Assembly (NCBI GenBank): GCA_016186145.1
Contig: JACPMF010000002.1
Location: 1-64,000 of the forward strand
Source: Candidatus Sungiibacteriota bacterium
Lineage (GTDB): Bacteria; Patescibacteria; Paceibacteria; Sungbacterales; SURF-37
Length of the DNA: 64,000 nt
Direction of reading: 5' to 3'
The notes below the pieces were generated by a model. The model saw nothing but the letters and a program-made list of their open reading frames with translations. It did not search any database and was not told the DNA's origin. Position 1 is the stretch's first letter, and every line of letters starts with the position of its first letter. Below, piece by piece: positions 32,109-40,670 of this stretch. A program made the position numbers and the translations under genes.

Positions 32109-32141
32109 CCGCACGATTACTGATATTTAGTACTCACGCGG
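32109..32141 (-). terminator. Intrinsic terminator after the SDR gene
   Basis: CCGCACGATTACT (32109-32121) and AGTACTCACGCGG (32129-32141) pair at 12 of 13 positions, two as G-U. On the minus strand a TTTTTTATTTT run follows. It separates the SDR gene from the GIY-YIG cassette. Confidence 0.75.
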
Positions 32142-32169
32142 CGAGATGCGAGTTTCCAAAGGAAAATCA

Positions 32170-32958
32170 TTACCAAACGGTCCAGCCCCCGTCTACAACA
32201 AGATTTGCTCCGGTCATATAGCTTGAGGCATCCGAGGCCAAAAAAAGGATTGCACCGTTATATTCGTGCTTCTCGGCCATACGGCCAAGAATTGTCCGTT
32301 CTTCGTACTTCTTAACAAACTCCGCCGGCTGGCCGGCAAGTACTCCGCCGGGGGTCAGCGTATTGACGCGGATACCCGTGCCGCGAAGATATGACGCCCA
32401 AGCACGAGTAAAATTCAACACGGCACCCTTAATAGTGGCATATCCAACGGATTTGAATTTTCCTGAATCATAAATGCGGTTATCCGGTCCAACATTCCCG
32501 TAAGTTGAAGAGATATTTATGATTGAACCGCTCCCCTGCTTTTTCATAATCGGGACAACCGCCTGCATCATGAATAACATCCCATTCAATCCTACCGCAA
32601 TTTCTTTTTTCCATAACTCCTGCGGATAATCTTCATAGGGCGCGAATTGACTTTTTGATTCCGGACTGCCGGGCACCGGATTCATCGCCGCATTGTTTAT
32701 TAAAACATCAATGCGCCCGTGTTCTTTTTCAATCTCGGCCACGGCAAAAAAAACCGCTTCGCGATCAGAAATGTCGACTTTCACATAACGGATGTCCGGT
32801 GATTTCGGCAGTTTCGGACTATCAACTACATCGAAAAGCACGACGCGCGCGCCGCCGTCCGCGAAACAAGAAGCGTATTCCTTGCCAAGCATACCGGCCC
32901 CGCCGGTTATGATAATTATTTTATTTTTTATCGAGAAAAGTTCGATAACATTTTGCAT
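32170..32958 (-). CDS. Short-chain dehydrogenase/reductase (SDR)
   Basis: 262 residues, classical SDR. IIITGGAGMLGKEYASCF (NAD(P) loop, about residues 16-33), LINNAAMNP, IINISSTYGN (catalytic Ser) and YATIKGAVLNFTRA (YxxxK) are in order. VNTLTPGGVLAGQPAEF and LVVDGGWTVW close the fold. It lies 2 bp downstream of a Gfo/Idh oxidoreductase gene within the nonulosonic acid locus and probably modifies a sugar precursor. Substrate unknown. Confidence 0.9.
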   Translation of the reverse strand: MQNVIELFSIKNKIIIITGGAGMLGKEYASCFADGGARVVLFDVVDSPKLPKSPDIRYVKVDISDREAVFFAVAEIEKEHGRIDVLINNAAMNPVPGSPESKSQFAPYEDYPQELWKKEIAVGLNGMLFMMQAVVPIMKKQGSGSIINISSTYGNVGPDNRIYDSGKFKSVGYATIKGAVLNFTRAWASYLRGTGIRVNTLTPGGVLAGQPAEFVKKYEERTILGRMAEKHEYNGAILFLASDASSYMTGANLVVDGGWTVW

Positions 32959-32959
32959 A

Positions 32960-33946
32960 TTAAGAAAGTTTTATTTTTGCCATTTTTTTTGCAGCAAGCG
33001 CCATCTCCAACACCGCCCTGCCTGATTTTCCGTCGCTTTCAGGATTTACGCCGCGCCGGACACAATGTATAAAATCTTTCAACTCCGCTAAATACATGCG
33101 ATTCCTCTCAAAACCCTCCGGTGCCCGAATAACACGAGCTTTCCCGTTTGCCTCTGTAATACGAAGCGTATTTTCATAATAATCCCATTCCATGCTGCCA
33201 GTCGACCCGATGATCACAAAACGCTTAAAAGCCGGCCGGCTCAAGTAATCAAGAGAGGACACAACCACAGGACAGCGTTCTGCGGAAAAGACAAGAACTG
33301 CATTATCGTCCGTATTGATGCCGAGCGCGCCGCTATTTTGCACAATCGCAGAAGCCGCTTTTGCCGGTCCAAAAAACCAGTGGATAAGATCGAGGTCATG
33401 GCTCTGTGTAAGGACAACGCCTCCGCCAAGATCACTACGTCCGGCATACGCTTTACGGTGGTCTTCCCACGGATGCCAGCCGGGCAGATACTCTCCGGTA
33501 GCAAAACGCGCCGAATGTAAACGGCCAAGCTTTCCGGAATCTAAAAGTTTTTTGGCTTTTTTCAAAAGCGGATGATGCCGAAAATTATATCCGACATATA
33601 CTATTCTTTTCCGGCGCGCCGCTTCACGAAGCAGCTCGCCTACCCCCGCGGATGTGTGTGAAATCGGTTTTTCTATAAAAACATGGGAACCGGCTTTAAC
33701 GGCCCTGAACCCGGTTGAAACATGCAAACTCGTCGGATTACAAACAAAAACCGCATCTGGTTGCTCGGTGAATGCCGCCTTAACATCAAAAAACACCCGC
33801 GGGTGATACTCCGCAAAGAATTGCCTCTGCGGTTGATCCATCCGGCGTCTTGAACGAACCACGGCAACATCCCGATAGCCGAGCGCCAATAAATTTTTAT
33901 AGTGGCGCCGACCAATGGAGCCGGTGCCAACAATAAGAAATTTCAT
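32960..33946 (-). CDS. Gfo/Idh/MocA-family oxidoreductase
   Basis: 328 residues. FLIVGTGSIGRRHYKNLLAL is the N-terminal NAD loop, FIEKPISHTSAGVGEL carries the conserved EKP, and YVGYNFRHHPLLKKAKKLLDSGKLG leads into the C-terminal beta-sheet domain with SHDLDLIHWFFGP. Enzymes of this fold oxidise or reduce sugar carbons with NAD(P). Its start codon is the ATG at the edge of the inverted repeat at 33945-34170 (CTAACGGGATGAAA), the same arrangement as at neuB. Confidence 0.9.
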   Translation of the reverse strand: MKFLIVGTGSIGRRHYKNLLALGYRDVAVVRSRRRMDQPQRQFFAEYHPRVFFDVKAAFTEQPDAVFVCNPTSLHVSTGFRAVKAGSHVFIEKPISHTSAGVGELLREAARRKRIVYVGYNFRHHPLLKKAKKLLDSGKLGRLHSARFATGEYLPGWHPWEDHRKAYAGRSDLGGGVVLTQSHDLDLIHWFFGPAKAASAIVQNSGALGINTDDNAVLVFSAERCPVVVSSLDYLSRPAFKRFVIIGSTGSMEWDYYENTLRITEANGKARVIRAPEGFERNRMYLAELKDFIHCVRRGVNPESDGKSGRAVLEMALAAKKMAKIKLS

Positions 33947-34170
33947 CCCGTTAGAGACCCGCCTGCCATCGCCTCCTTATGGAGAAAGTATGCAGGTCGG
34001 TATTTTAAACCAGCTAATGAATAAATCTTTATTAAATAAAAAGGCATAGGCGGGCAGGTAGGAAATGCCTTCGGCATTTCCGTATATTAATGCCTATTTA
34101 CACAACTTTTTTGAACAATACTTTTGAACCCCGCATTGCCATTTTGAAACGCTCGGATCTCTAACGGGAT
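33945..34170. mobile_element. ORF-less element E6 bounded by CCCGTTAGAGA inverted repeats
   Basis: ATCCCGTTAGAGA (33945-33957) and TCTCTAACGGGAT (34158-34170) are exact inverted copies 226 bp apart. They share 10 to 11 bp and the same outer flanks with the GIY-YIG cassette. No open frame fills the interior. It contains a GGAAATGC-CUUCG-GCATTTCC hairpin (about 34070-34090) with a stable UUCG loop. One arm touches the stop of the neuA-like gene at 34171, the other the start at 33946. Confidence 0.65.
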
Positions 34171-34911
34171 TCATAAGAGTTTAAGCTCACGCATAGCGCG
34201 TTCTGCCAATTTTAAATCCTTTGGCTCATCCAGGTCCGCATTCCGCAGGGGATCCGTAATCACACCGCGAATATCAGGACCATAAATTACTCCCTTTTTT
34301 ATGAATTTCGCCCTCGTTGCGTCCACTAATCCGTTCTGCCAATAAACTTTGGGCAATAACTGGCGCGGAACGTCGGTGCCAAGCTTTGAATAGTGCGCGG
34401 TTTTAATCAACGGCTTCATTATGCCGGTTTCTTGCGCGGATATCGTCCACATCTTAAAAGGATTGAATGGATTTGGCGCTGAAACCGTACGTACAGAATC
34501 ACAGCCGGTCTTCAGCATAAGCGAAATAACACGATCAATGTCTTCCGCCGTCCGCAATGGAGCGGTAGGCCTTAAGTTAACAACAATATCCGGTTTCCAG
34601 CCGCGATGTTTTTCAATCCATGACACCGCGTGCTGAAAAAACTCAATATCCGGGGATTTGTCGCCGGCAAGATTCTTGGGTCTCAAAAAGGGTACATCCG
34701 CGCCGAAACGGCGCGCAACACGAGCAATTTTCGGGTCATCCGTGGATACGATAAAAGCGCCAAGCAGGCGAGACTTCTTTGCTTCGCGGATAGTATAATA
34801 AATCAGCGGCTTACCCGCCAAAAGCGCGATATTCTTCCACGGGATACTTTTAGAGCCGCCCCGAGCAGGAATAATCCCTAAGATTTTGACCTCCTTTTTG
34901 CTGTTTACCAT
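34171..34911 (-). CDS. Acylneuraminate cytidylyltransferase-like (NeuA-like), second set
   Basis: 246 residues from the ATG at 34911; nine more residues are open upstream. VKILGIIPARGGSKSIPWKNI, FIVSTDDPKIARVARRFGADVPFLRP and VVNLRPTAPLRTAEDI match CMP-nonulosonate synthetases. It shares the N-terminal half with the copy at 27373-28149 but lacks the palindromic insertion. Together with the second neuB at 35133 it suggests a second, different nonulosonic acid, or a second use of the same one. Its stop abuts element E6. Confidence 0.87.
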   Translation of the reverse strand: MVNSKKEVKILGIIPARGGSKSIPWKNIALLAGKPLIYYTIREAKKSRLLGAFIVSTDDPKIARVARRFGADVPFLRPKNLAGDKSPDIEFFQHAVSWIEKHRGWKPDIVVNLRPTAPLRTAEDIDRVISLMLKTGCDSVRTVSAPNPFNPFKMWTISAQETGIMKPLIKTAHYSKLGTDVPRQLLPKVYWQNGLVDATRAKFIKKGVIYGPDIRGVITDPLRNADLDEPKDLKLAERAMRELKLL

Positions 34912-34952
34912 CACTTGATGATACTTCCTTAAATTCAAATATGTTTTTTTGA

Positions 34953-35105
34953 GGCCAGAAGCCCTAAACCCGAAACTCTAAACCCTAAATAAACCCAAAT
35001 GACCAAATCGATGGTTCGCTCATCAAGATTATATTGTTTCTCTTTTTGGGTTTCGGTCATTGTAACTTGTTTAGGGTTTAGGACCTAGAGTTTAGGGTTT
35101 AGAAA
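34953..35105. repeat. Long inverted repeat with telomere-like TTTAGGG words
   Basis: AAACTCTAAACCCTAAAT on the left is answered about 60 bp later by TTTAGGGTTTAGGACCTAG and GAGTTTAGGGTTTAG on the right. It fills the gap between divergent genes (neuA-like minus, neuB-like plus). The plant-telomere look is a coincidence of composition. It belongs to the junction word-repeat class. Confidence 0.6.
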
Positions 35106-35132
35106 CATAAATAATATAAACCATACTAAATT

Positions 35133-36185
35133 ATGACGCGAACTATTTATATAGGTGAACGCCCGATAGGTGATAATCATCCCTGTTTTATCATCGCCGA
35201 AGCGGGCGTGAATCATAACGGCGACCCGGAACTCGCAAAAAAACTCATTGCATCGGCGACAGAATGCGGAGCTGATGCCGTAAAATTCCAGAAACGAACC
35301 GTTGAGGATATTTTAATAAAAGCGGCCCTGGAAAAAACTTATGACAGCCCGACAGCTCTTGCGCCCACCTACGGAGAGCACCGGAAAAAACTGGAACTTT
35401 CGAAAAACGCGTGGCAAGAATTGCGTGATTTTGCCAAAGAGAACAAAATAATTTTCTTTGCAAGCGCGTGGGATCCAAAAAGCGCGGACTTTCTTGACGA
35501 ACTCGGAACTCCGGTCTTCAAAACCGCATCAGCCGACCTTACCAATCTTCCACTCCTGGAACATATCGCCAAAAAAGGGAAACCTGTTATCATGTCAACC
35601 GGAATGAGCACTATCGAAGAAATTGACGAAGCGGTTGAAACGGTTCTTGCTAAAAATAAAAAAGTGATTTTGATGCACTGCGTATCCGACTATCCCTGCT
35701 CCGAGGATAAGGTAAATTTAAAAATGATCGGCGTCTTGCGCGAACGCTACGGCCTGCCGGTAGGATATTCCGGACACGAAACCGGCGTTGCGATATCTGT
35801 TGCGGCGCGGGCGCTTGGCGCTGTCGCAATAGAAAAGCATTTCACCCTTGACCGAGCGACGATTGGTCCGGATCACGCCGCCTCGCTCGAGCCGGAAGGA
35901 CTACGCAGGGTCGTAAAATACATACGGGTTGCCGTTGACCCGGCAATGGGAGACGGGGTCAAAAAAATCACCGAGACCGAATTGAAACAAAGAGCAAAAC
36001 TCGCCAAAAGTATCGCCGCAAGGGTTTCCATTCCAAAAGGCACGTTGATTTCCGCCGACATGCTTACCATCAAAGGCCCGGGCACCCACCTAAAACCTAA
36101 ATATCTCAACGATCTAGTTGGCAAAACTGCTAAAGCCGATATTCTTGAAGACACGCTGGTTCCTATCGAAGCGCTTGAGTGGTAA
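35133..36185 (+). CDS. Nonulosonic acid synthase NeuB-like with SAF domain, second set
   Basis: 350 residues. CFIIAEAGVNHNGDPELAKK, GADAVKFQKRT, VIMSTGMSTIEEIDEAVE, LMHCVSDYPCSEDKVNL, VGYSGHETG and AIEKHFTLDR are conserved NeuB segments; residues about 285-348 are the SAF domain (SIPKGTLISADMLTIKGPG). Clearly diverged from the first neuB (368 residues), so not a recent duplicate. It is the only plus-strand gene in this part and divergent from the second neuA-like gene across the TTTAGGG repeat. Confidence 0.92.
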   Translation: MTRTIYIGERPIGDNHPCFIIAEAGVNHNGDPELAKKLIASATECGADAVKFQKRTVEDILIKAALEKTYDSPTALAPTYGEHRKKLELSKNAWQELRDFAKENKIIFFASAWDPKSADFLDELGTPVFKTASADLTNLPLLEHIAKKGKPVIMSTGMSTIEEIDEAVETVLAKNKKVILMHCVSDYPCSEDKVNLKMIGVLRERYGLPVGYSGHETGVAISVAARALGAVAIEKHFTLDRATIGPDHAASLEPEGLRRVVKYIRVAVDPAMGDGVKKITETELKQRAKLAKSIAARVSIPKGTLISADMLTIKGPGTHLKPKYLNDLVGKTAKADILEDTLVPIEALEW

Positions 36186-36202
36186 AGTTATGCAAAGAAA
36201 AA

Positions 36203-36221
36203 ACCACCGCATCGCGGTGGT
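36203..36221. terminator. Bidirectional intrinsic terminator
   Basis: ACCACCGC, loop ATC, GCGGTGGT, with A-run and T-run on either side. It ends the plus-strand neuB-like gene and the convergent minus-strand LamG gene. Confidence 0.85.
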
Positions 36222-36241
36222 TTTTGATTCAAAGTTTAAAA

Positions 36242-37453
36242 CTATTGCAGCTGGTCTGCCCTGATATAACTTCCCGCCTTAACCGTGGTCGCTGTCGAAT
36301 TAGAAGTAAACTGAGCCCATTGCAAAGTCACATCTCCGGCCGTGCTTCCTACCACGACTGTGCCCTTAACATGGATTACTACAGGAGCGTTTGCCCGAAG
36401 CGGTATTACCTGACTTGCCGTTCCTGAACTATTAAGTAGTTCTCCTTGTGTAGTTAGATTATTAGGAGAGGCAGCGATATACCCCAAAGTCATAGTTGCG
36501 CCGGAAGGAACAGTAAATGCAATCTTAAGATCGGGGTTAGAACTTGCACTGCTCGCAAATACCACCGCATCGACGGTGTATGTCTGGTTTGCAGCCAATG
36601 TCAGCTTAAGCTCGTCGTCATTCTGAAGCGTAGTGCTGGAAGTAACAGATTCGTCGCTTGATTTACGCGTTTGTAGTGATACAACGACCGAAAATGGAAC
36701 GTCAGTAGAAAATACTGCGCTATTTTGATTGGTCAAAGTATTCCCGTTTGAAGTTGAATCACTCAAACTGTTGTTCAGCTTCCAGTACCCCTGAAGGCCG
36801 GACTCGTTCCCAACAAGCTCGGTATTATAGTTATCTGCAATCTGCGCCGCAGTACGGGCAACATTCCAAACCCTCACATCGTCCATCTTCCCATCGAGAT
36901 AAGCACTGTCATCATAATCTGCGTTTATATTTCCAATGTACAGAAGAGAAGTACCATTGCAAATAGAAGTGTCCAATCCGCTTTGTTGGGACCCTTGCGG
37001 TACTCCATTGACATAAAAATCAGCAGTCCCACCCGAAGCGGTGTAGACAACAGCGACATGGTACCAAACGCCAATACTCGGATTCCAGCTTACAGTCCCT
37101 GCTGTCGCAGAATTTGAGCAATTACTATCGGCCTCAAATTTAAGTTGGTAAGTCGTTGTATTATTGTACAGATTAAAACGCCACGATCTTTGATTGCCGG
37201 TCAAAGTCATCTTAGAAATAAACTGCATCGCACGGCCTTCCGGCGGCAATGACTCAAACTTGACCCATGTCTCAAGTGTTAAATTGCCCGTCACAGAAAG
37301 CGATGCGCTATCAGCGGCCGTCAAGTACTGGCTTGAACCGGACTCAAGGTCTATTGAGTACGTATTCCCTGCATATGCAACGCCAAACGAACCAAACAAG
37401 GCCGTGGCAAGCAAAAGAAAAAGCGTACATACGACGAAGGATGTTCGCTTCAT
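36242..37453 (-). CDS. Secreted LamG/concanavalin-A-like lectin protein
   Basis: 403 residues. A signal peptide (SFVVCTLFLLLATALFGSFG, cleavage near VAYA, about residue 28) precedes a LamG/ConA-like jelly roll (about 30-225: LTLETWVKFESL, WYHVAVVYTASGGTADFYVNG, DGKMDDVRVWNVARTAAQI, GYWKLNNSLSD). The C-terminal part (about 250-403) is a beta-rich domain I cannot name. Start at 37453 has a strong ribosome site (AAGGAG, 37459-37464). It is probably exported and may bind glycans on its own or other cells. Codon phase and terminators indicate a stand-alone unit. Confidence 0.88.
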   Translation of the reverse strand: MKRTSFVVCTLFLLLATALFGSFGVAYAGNTYSIDLESGSSQYLTAADSASLSVTGNLTLETWVKFESLPPEGRAMQFISKMTLTGNQRSWRFNLYNNTTTYQLKFEADSNCSNSATAGTVSWNPSIGVWYHVAVVYTASGGTADFYVNGVPQGSQQSGLDTSICNGTSLLYIGNINADYDDSAYLDGKMDDVRVWNVARTAAQIADNYNTELVGNESGLQGYWKLNNSLSDSTSNGNTLTNQNSAVFSTDVPFSVVVSLQTRKSSDESVTSSTTLQNDDELKLTLAANQTYTVDAVVFASSASSNPDLKIAFTVPSGATMTLGYIAASPNNLTTQGELLNSSGTASQVIPLRANAPVVIHVKGTVVVGSTAGDVTLQWAQFTSNSTATTVKAGSYIRADQLQ

Positions 37454-37581
37454 GCTTTCTCCTTTCTTAATATTTATTTTTTAAAGTGCCGTACAATTAC
37501 ACTACCAATTGCATTATCGACCAGCAAGACCCGGCTGTGGATAAATGCGACAGTGCGAATTAGCGTTTAAAAAAGACAAAC

Positions 37582-38262
37582 CTAAACCGAACATACAAGC
37601 AAACCCAAACTAAGATGGGCGGGGTTTAATGGAAATGGCTCAAATTTCAAAATATTAAACCCGGATTTTTGAATTTCTTTGTATGAAGCACAAAAATAAT
37701 CAACGTTCTGGAGGTGCATCCATTGAAAGATATTCTGGGCTTCGGCAAACTCTTCCAAAAAAATTGCGCCTTTTACGACAACTCGCCTTGCTTCTTGGAA
37801 AGCACGCGGATAATCGCGTGGGAGCTGTTCTATCGCTTGGCACGAAAAAGCCGCATCAAAAGAATTCTCAGAAAACGGTAAATTTAGCATATTGCCTTCG
37901 CAAAATTGAATATCGCTTTTCAAAAGACGTTCGCGAATAATATTTTCATCGAGTTCGGTTACATACCTAAGGCGCTTAAGAGGTGGATTCGAGAGGAAGA
38001 GATTTGCAACAGCCGCTCCTTGCGGCGTAAGGTCTACTCCTCGCCAAGTTTTTACTTCGGGATGCAACGCGGCCAGCGCCAAGATGTTAAAACCATTGCC
38101 GCTTCCCAGTTCTAAAACACTTCTTACTTCGTTTTGAAAGTCGAGCTCCCGAATAGACCGGCTCAAATACGCGATGCGCATCTTTCTGACATCGATTGCG
38201 CGGCATTGTACGGGACGGCCGTTTAACTCGCGCGCTGACGGCTTATCTAACCTTTCATCCAA
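37582..38262 (-). CDS. Class I SAM-dependent methyltransferase
   Basis: 226 residues. SVLELGSGNGFNILALAALHP is the SAM-binding motif I, VDLTPQGAAVANL is motif II and FDAAFSCQAIEQLPRD is the usual motif after the second strand. No substrate domain is obvious. It could methylate a sugar or a glycan end. The open frame begins at 38262, with no good ribosome site. Confidence 0.85.
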   Translation of the reverse strand: MDERLDKPSARELNGRPVQCRAIDVRKMRIAYLSRSIRELDFQNEVRSVLELGSGNGFNILALAALHPEVKTWRGVDLTPQGAAVANLFLSNPPLKRLRYVTELDENIIRERLLKSDIQFCEGNMLNLPFSENSFDAAFSCQAIEQLPRDYPRAFQEARRVVVKGAIFLEEFAEAQNIFQWMHLQNVDYFCASYKEIQKSGFNILKFEPFPLNPAHLSLGLLVCSV

Positions 38263-38360
38263 CTCCTTTTGCGTTTTGCCCCACAGATTACTGTAGTATT
38301 CCTTAACAGAACATTCGTTTTTTGTGTAGTGAGTCCTTCATATCATTTAATGAATATATG

Positions 38361-39683
38361 CTAATCGAGAAATGACCGCAAGGCTTCTACCAACCGTTCT
38401 GTGGCCTTTCCATCAAACCGATAAGCCTGCTCTTCAACAATACGCCTTCGCCCAACTTCCTCTAAACGCGGATCCTTCAGATACCGCAGAACGAGAGGAT
38501 TCAAGGCCTCTCGCGTTTCCGCGAAGCGAACCCCTCCGCTTTTTGTTATGGGAAGATAATAGTCGCATTTATAATACCTGCGTATGCTTTCATTAAAAGG
38601 CCGCGGGACTTCATCAAAAGCAATAAGGACAACCGGCTTATTGAACGCCGCGGCATCAATCGTAATCGTGGAATGGCCTGTTACAACAACATCGCAATAA
38701 CTAAGTTCCGCGACAAGAGAATCGTCGTCCGCGCGTCCCATCTCATTCAATTTACGATCAATGTTGCCGCGAGGCGAACCGCGCCCAACCACGTCGAATA
38801 CAACATTCGCTTTTGTCGCTTTAATTCCATCGAGTGACGCGTAATCGCTTGGCGGAACGCGAATAAGGAGGTTAACATCAAGCCCGCCGAGCGTTTCCGC
38901 CACCGTCTTATCAAGAAGATTATTTTTTATATAGCGATTGCCCACCGGAGCAAAAAGAATGGTTTTCTTCACGGAGTCAAGACCCATTCGCCGAAAAAAT
39001 TCATCGCGCGGCTCAGGCGAAGGCGTAAAGTAGCGATCATAATGCGGAATACCAATGGGCGCGATAATTCGCTCGGGAACAAAATCAATAACCATGGCCT
39101 CTTGTTTTACAATAAGATTCGGTACCACAAGCGTGTCCGGCAAGACACGAATCATGCCCTTGGTCGTCAAATTATCCCATGAGCGTATCGCCCCAACAAC
39201 GGGAACGCGCGCGGCGCGCGCCTCGTGAATCAGGCGGACATCATTCTCATTTTGAATGTCGGTAGAAAAAACAAGAGCGGGTGAATACTTTTTTAAAACG
39301 CCAGAAAATCGCCCGCGCGGCGTGATTATGCGATCAATCAGGCGAATAACTGCTTGCCCGAGAGAAAAACTTCCGAACAAACGAACGAACCGGCTTAAAA
39401 ATCTGCCGGATTCAACCTCGCGAATAATTTCCAACGCGTCGGTATGAACGGCGCTCAATGCCAAATACCGCATAATCATGTCGCGCCGATCCATTGCTCG
39501 CGGAAATCCATGCACAAAAACTCGTTCGCGCCCGAAATTTTCTTGGAAAAACATTTGCTTGTCGTCAGGAACCAAAAGTACTGCCTGCATTTCCGGATCT
39601 TCAAGCAGCTTATCCAAAAGCGGCGTCGAAAGAATGTTGCGGGAAATCAACTGGTGGAAACTTGATATTAAAATCGTTTTCAT
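38361..39683 (-). CDS. GT-B-like surface carbohydrate protein, paralogue 1 of 3
   Basis: 440 residues. The N-terminus MKTILISSFHQLISRNILST is shared, in pattern, with 41719-43053 and 43475-44824. GAIRSWDNLTTKGMIRVLPDTLVVPN and DVVVTGHSTITIDAAAFNKPVVLIAFDE are the conserved core and resemble the donor-binding half of CDP-glycerol glycerophosphotransferase/UDP-GlcNAc-epimerase-like folds. The three are probably glycosyl- or glycerophosphotransferases acting on the surface glycan. No membrane segment is seen. Exact reaction unknown. Confidence 0.78.
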   Translation of the reverse strand: MKTILISSFHQLISRNILSTPLLDKLLEDPEMQAVLLVPDDKQMFFQENFGRERVFVHGFPRAMDRRDMIMRYLALSAVHTDALEIIREVESGRFLSRFVRLFGSFSLGQAVIRLIDRIITPRGRFSGVLKKYSPALVFSTDIQNENDVRLIHEARAARVPVVGAIRSWDNLTTKGMIRVLPDTLVVPNLIVKQEAMVIDFVPERIIAPIGIPHYDRYFTPSPEPRDEFFRRMGLDSVKKTILFAPVGNRYIKNNLLDKTVAETLGGLDVNLLIRVPPSDYASLDGIKATKANVVFDVVGRGSPRGNIDRKLNEMGRADDDSLVAELSYCDVVVTGHSTITIDAAAFNKPVVLIAFDEVPRPFNESIRRYYKCDYYLPITKSGGVRFAETREALNPLVLRYLKDPRLEEVGRRRIVEEQAYRFDGKATERLVEALRSFLD

Positions 39684-39709
39684 GAGTTCGTTTCCATTTT
39701 CTAATTTCT

Positions 39710-40669
39710 TTATTTCTTAGTTTCTATTTTCTTAATTTCTCGCACCACCTTCTCCGCAATAAATTCTTCCGTCCGCGCCATGGCGTCAAAACTGGCACCG
39801 CCGAGGTGCGGGACGATAAGCAAGTTATCGTGGCGCTTCGCATATTCGACAAGCTGATTATTTTTAATGTGGCCACCTTTAGGATCCTCGCCGGAAAGAA
39901 CATCTAAAGCCGCGCCGGCAATCCATTTTTTACGCAAAGCTTCAAGTAGCGCCTTTTCGTCTACCAACTCACCACGCGCCGTATTGATAAAATACGCATG
40001 CGGTCGCATAAGCCGAAAATGTTTTTTTGTTATCATATTTTCCGTCTCCGGCGTCAAAAGCACATGAAGAGACACTACGTCTGCTTTTCGAAAAACGTCA
40101 TCCGTCCGCGCTTTTCTCACACCACTTCGCCGCATAACTGACTCGGAAACAAACGGATCTGCGGCGATAACACGCATACCGAAACATCTGGCATACTTTG
40201 CAACAATACTCCCAAGCCGCCCGAATCCGATAATGCCAAGCGTCCTGCCATACAGCTCATTGCCATAATATTTTTCACGCTCCCACCTGCCCCCCCTTAC
40301 CGCATCAAATCCCCACGGAAGTTTCCTCATAAGCGCGATCATCAAGCCGATCGTCTCCTCTGCGGTGGGAGTAATAGTTTTCAAAAACTTAGTTTCTCCA
40401 CGAAGCGATATGATCTTGATATGACGCCGCTTTACTTCATCAAGGTCAATGTGATTAAGGCCTGTCGTCGAGGTGCCGATGATTTTCAATCCGGGCAGCT
40501 CGTCAAGTTTCGCTTTTGAAATTTTTACATTGAGCTTTACTACCAATACATCCGCGCCGCCTAATTTGTCTTTTCGCCATTCATAAACCTGCCCGATTTT
40601 TCGGAATGTTGCAACCGCCTTTTCTGAATACCCTTTTGGCTCCGTAAGGATGATGGTATGTGGTTTCAT
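39710..40669 (-). CDS. D-isomer-specific 2-hydroxyacid dehydrogenase
   Basis: 319 residues. TLGIIGFGRLGSIVAKYA is the NAD loop (about residues 143-160), INTARGELVDEKALLEALRK carries the catalytic Arg region, and LLIVPHLGGASFDAM carries the catalytic His. It resembles phosphoglycerate dehydrogenase without the ACT domain. In a glycan locus it may make a hydroxyacid substituent or an acyl precursor; serine synthesis is an alternative. The last residues (EIKKIETKK) are encoded by the AT-rich junction repeat. Confidence 0.87.
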   Translation of the reverse strand: MKPHTIILTEPKGYSEKAVATFRKIGQVYEWRKDKLGGADVLVVKLNVKISKAKLDELPGLKIIGTSTTGLNHIDLDEVKRRHIKIISLRGETKFLKTITPTAEETIGLMIALMRKLPWGFDAVRGGRWEREKYYGNELYGRTLGIIGFGRLGSIVAKYARCFGMRVIAADPFVSESVMRRSGVRKARTDDVFRKADVVSLHVLLTPETENMITKKHFRLMRPHAYFINTARGELVDEKALLEALRKKWIAGAALDVLSGEDPKGGHIKNNQLVEYAKRHDNLLIVPHLGGASFDAMARTEEFIAEKVVREIKKIETKK

Positions 40670-40670
40670 T

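Noticed and set aside
34953..35105. TTTAGGG words as a real telomere or chromosome end
   Set aside because: They are internal, inverted, imperfect and flanked by ordinary genes on both sides.
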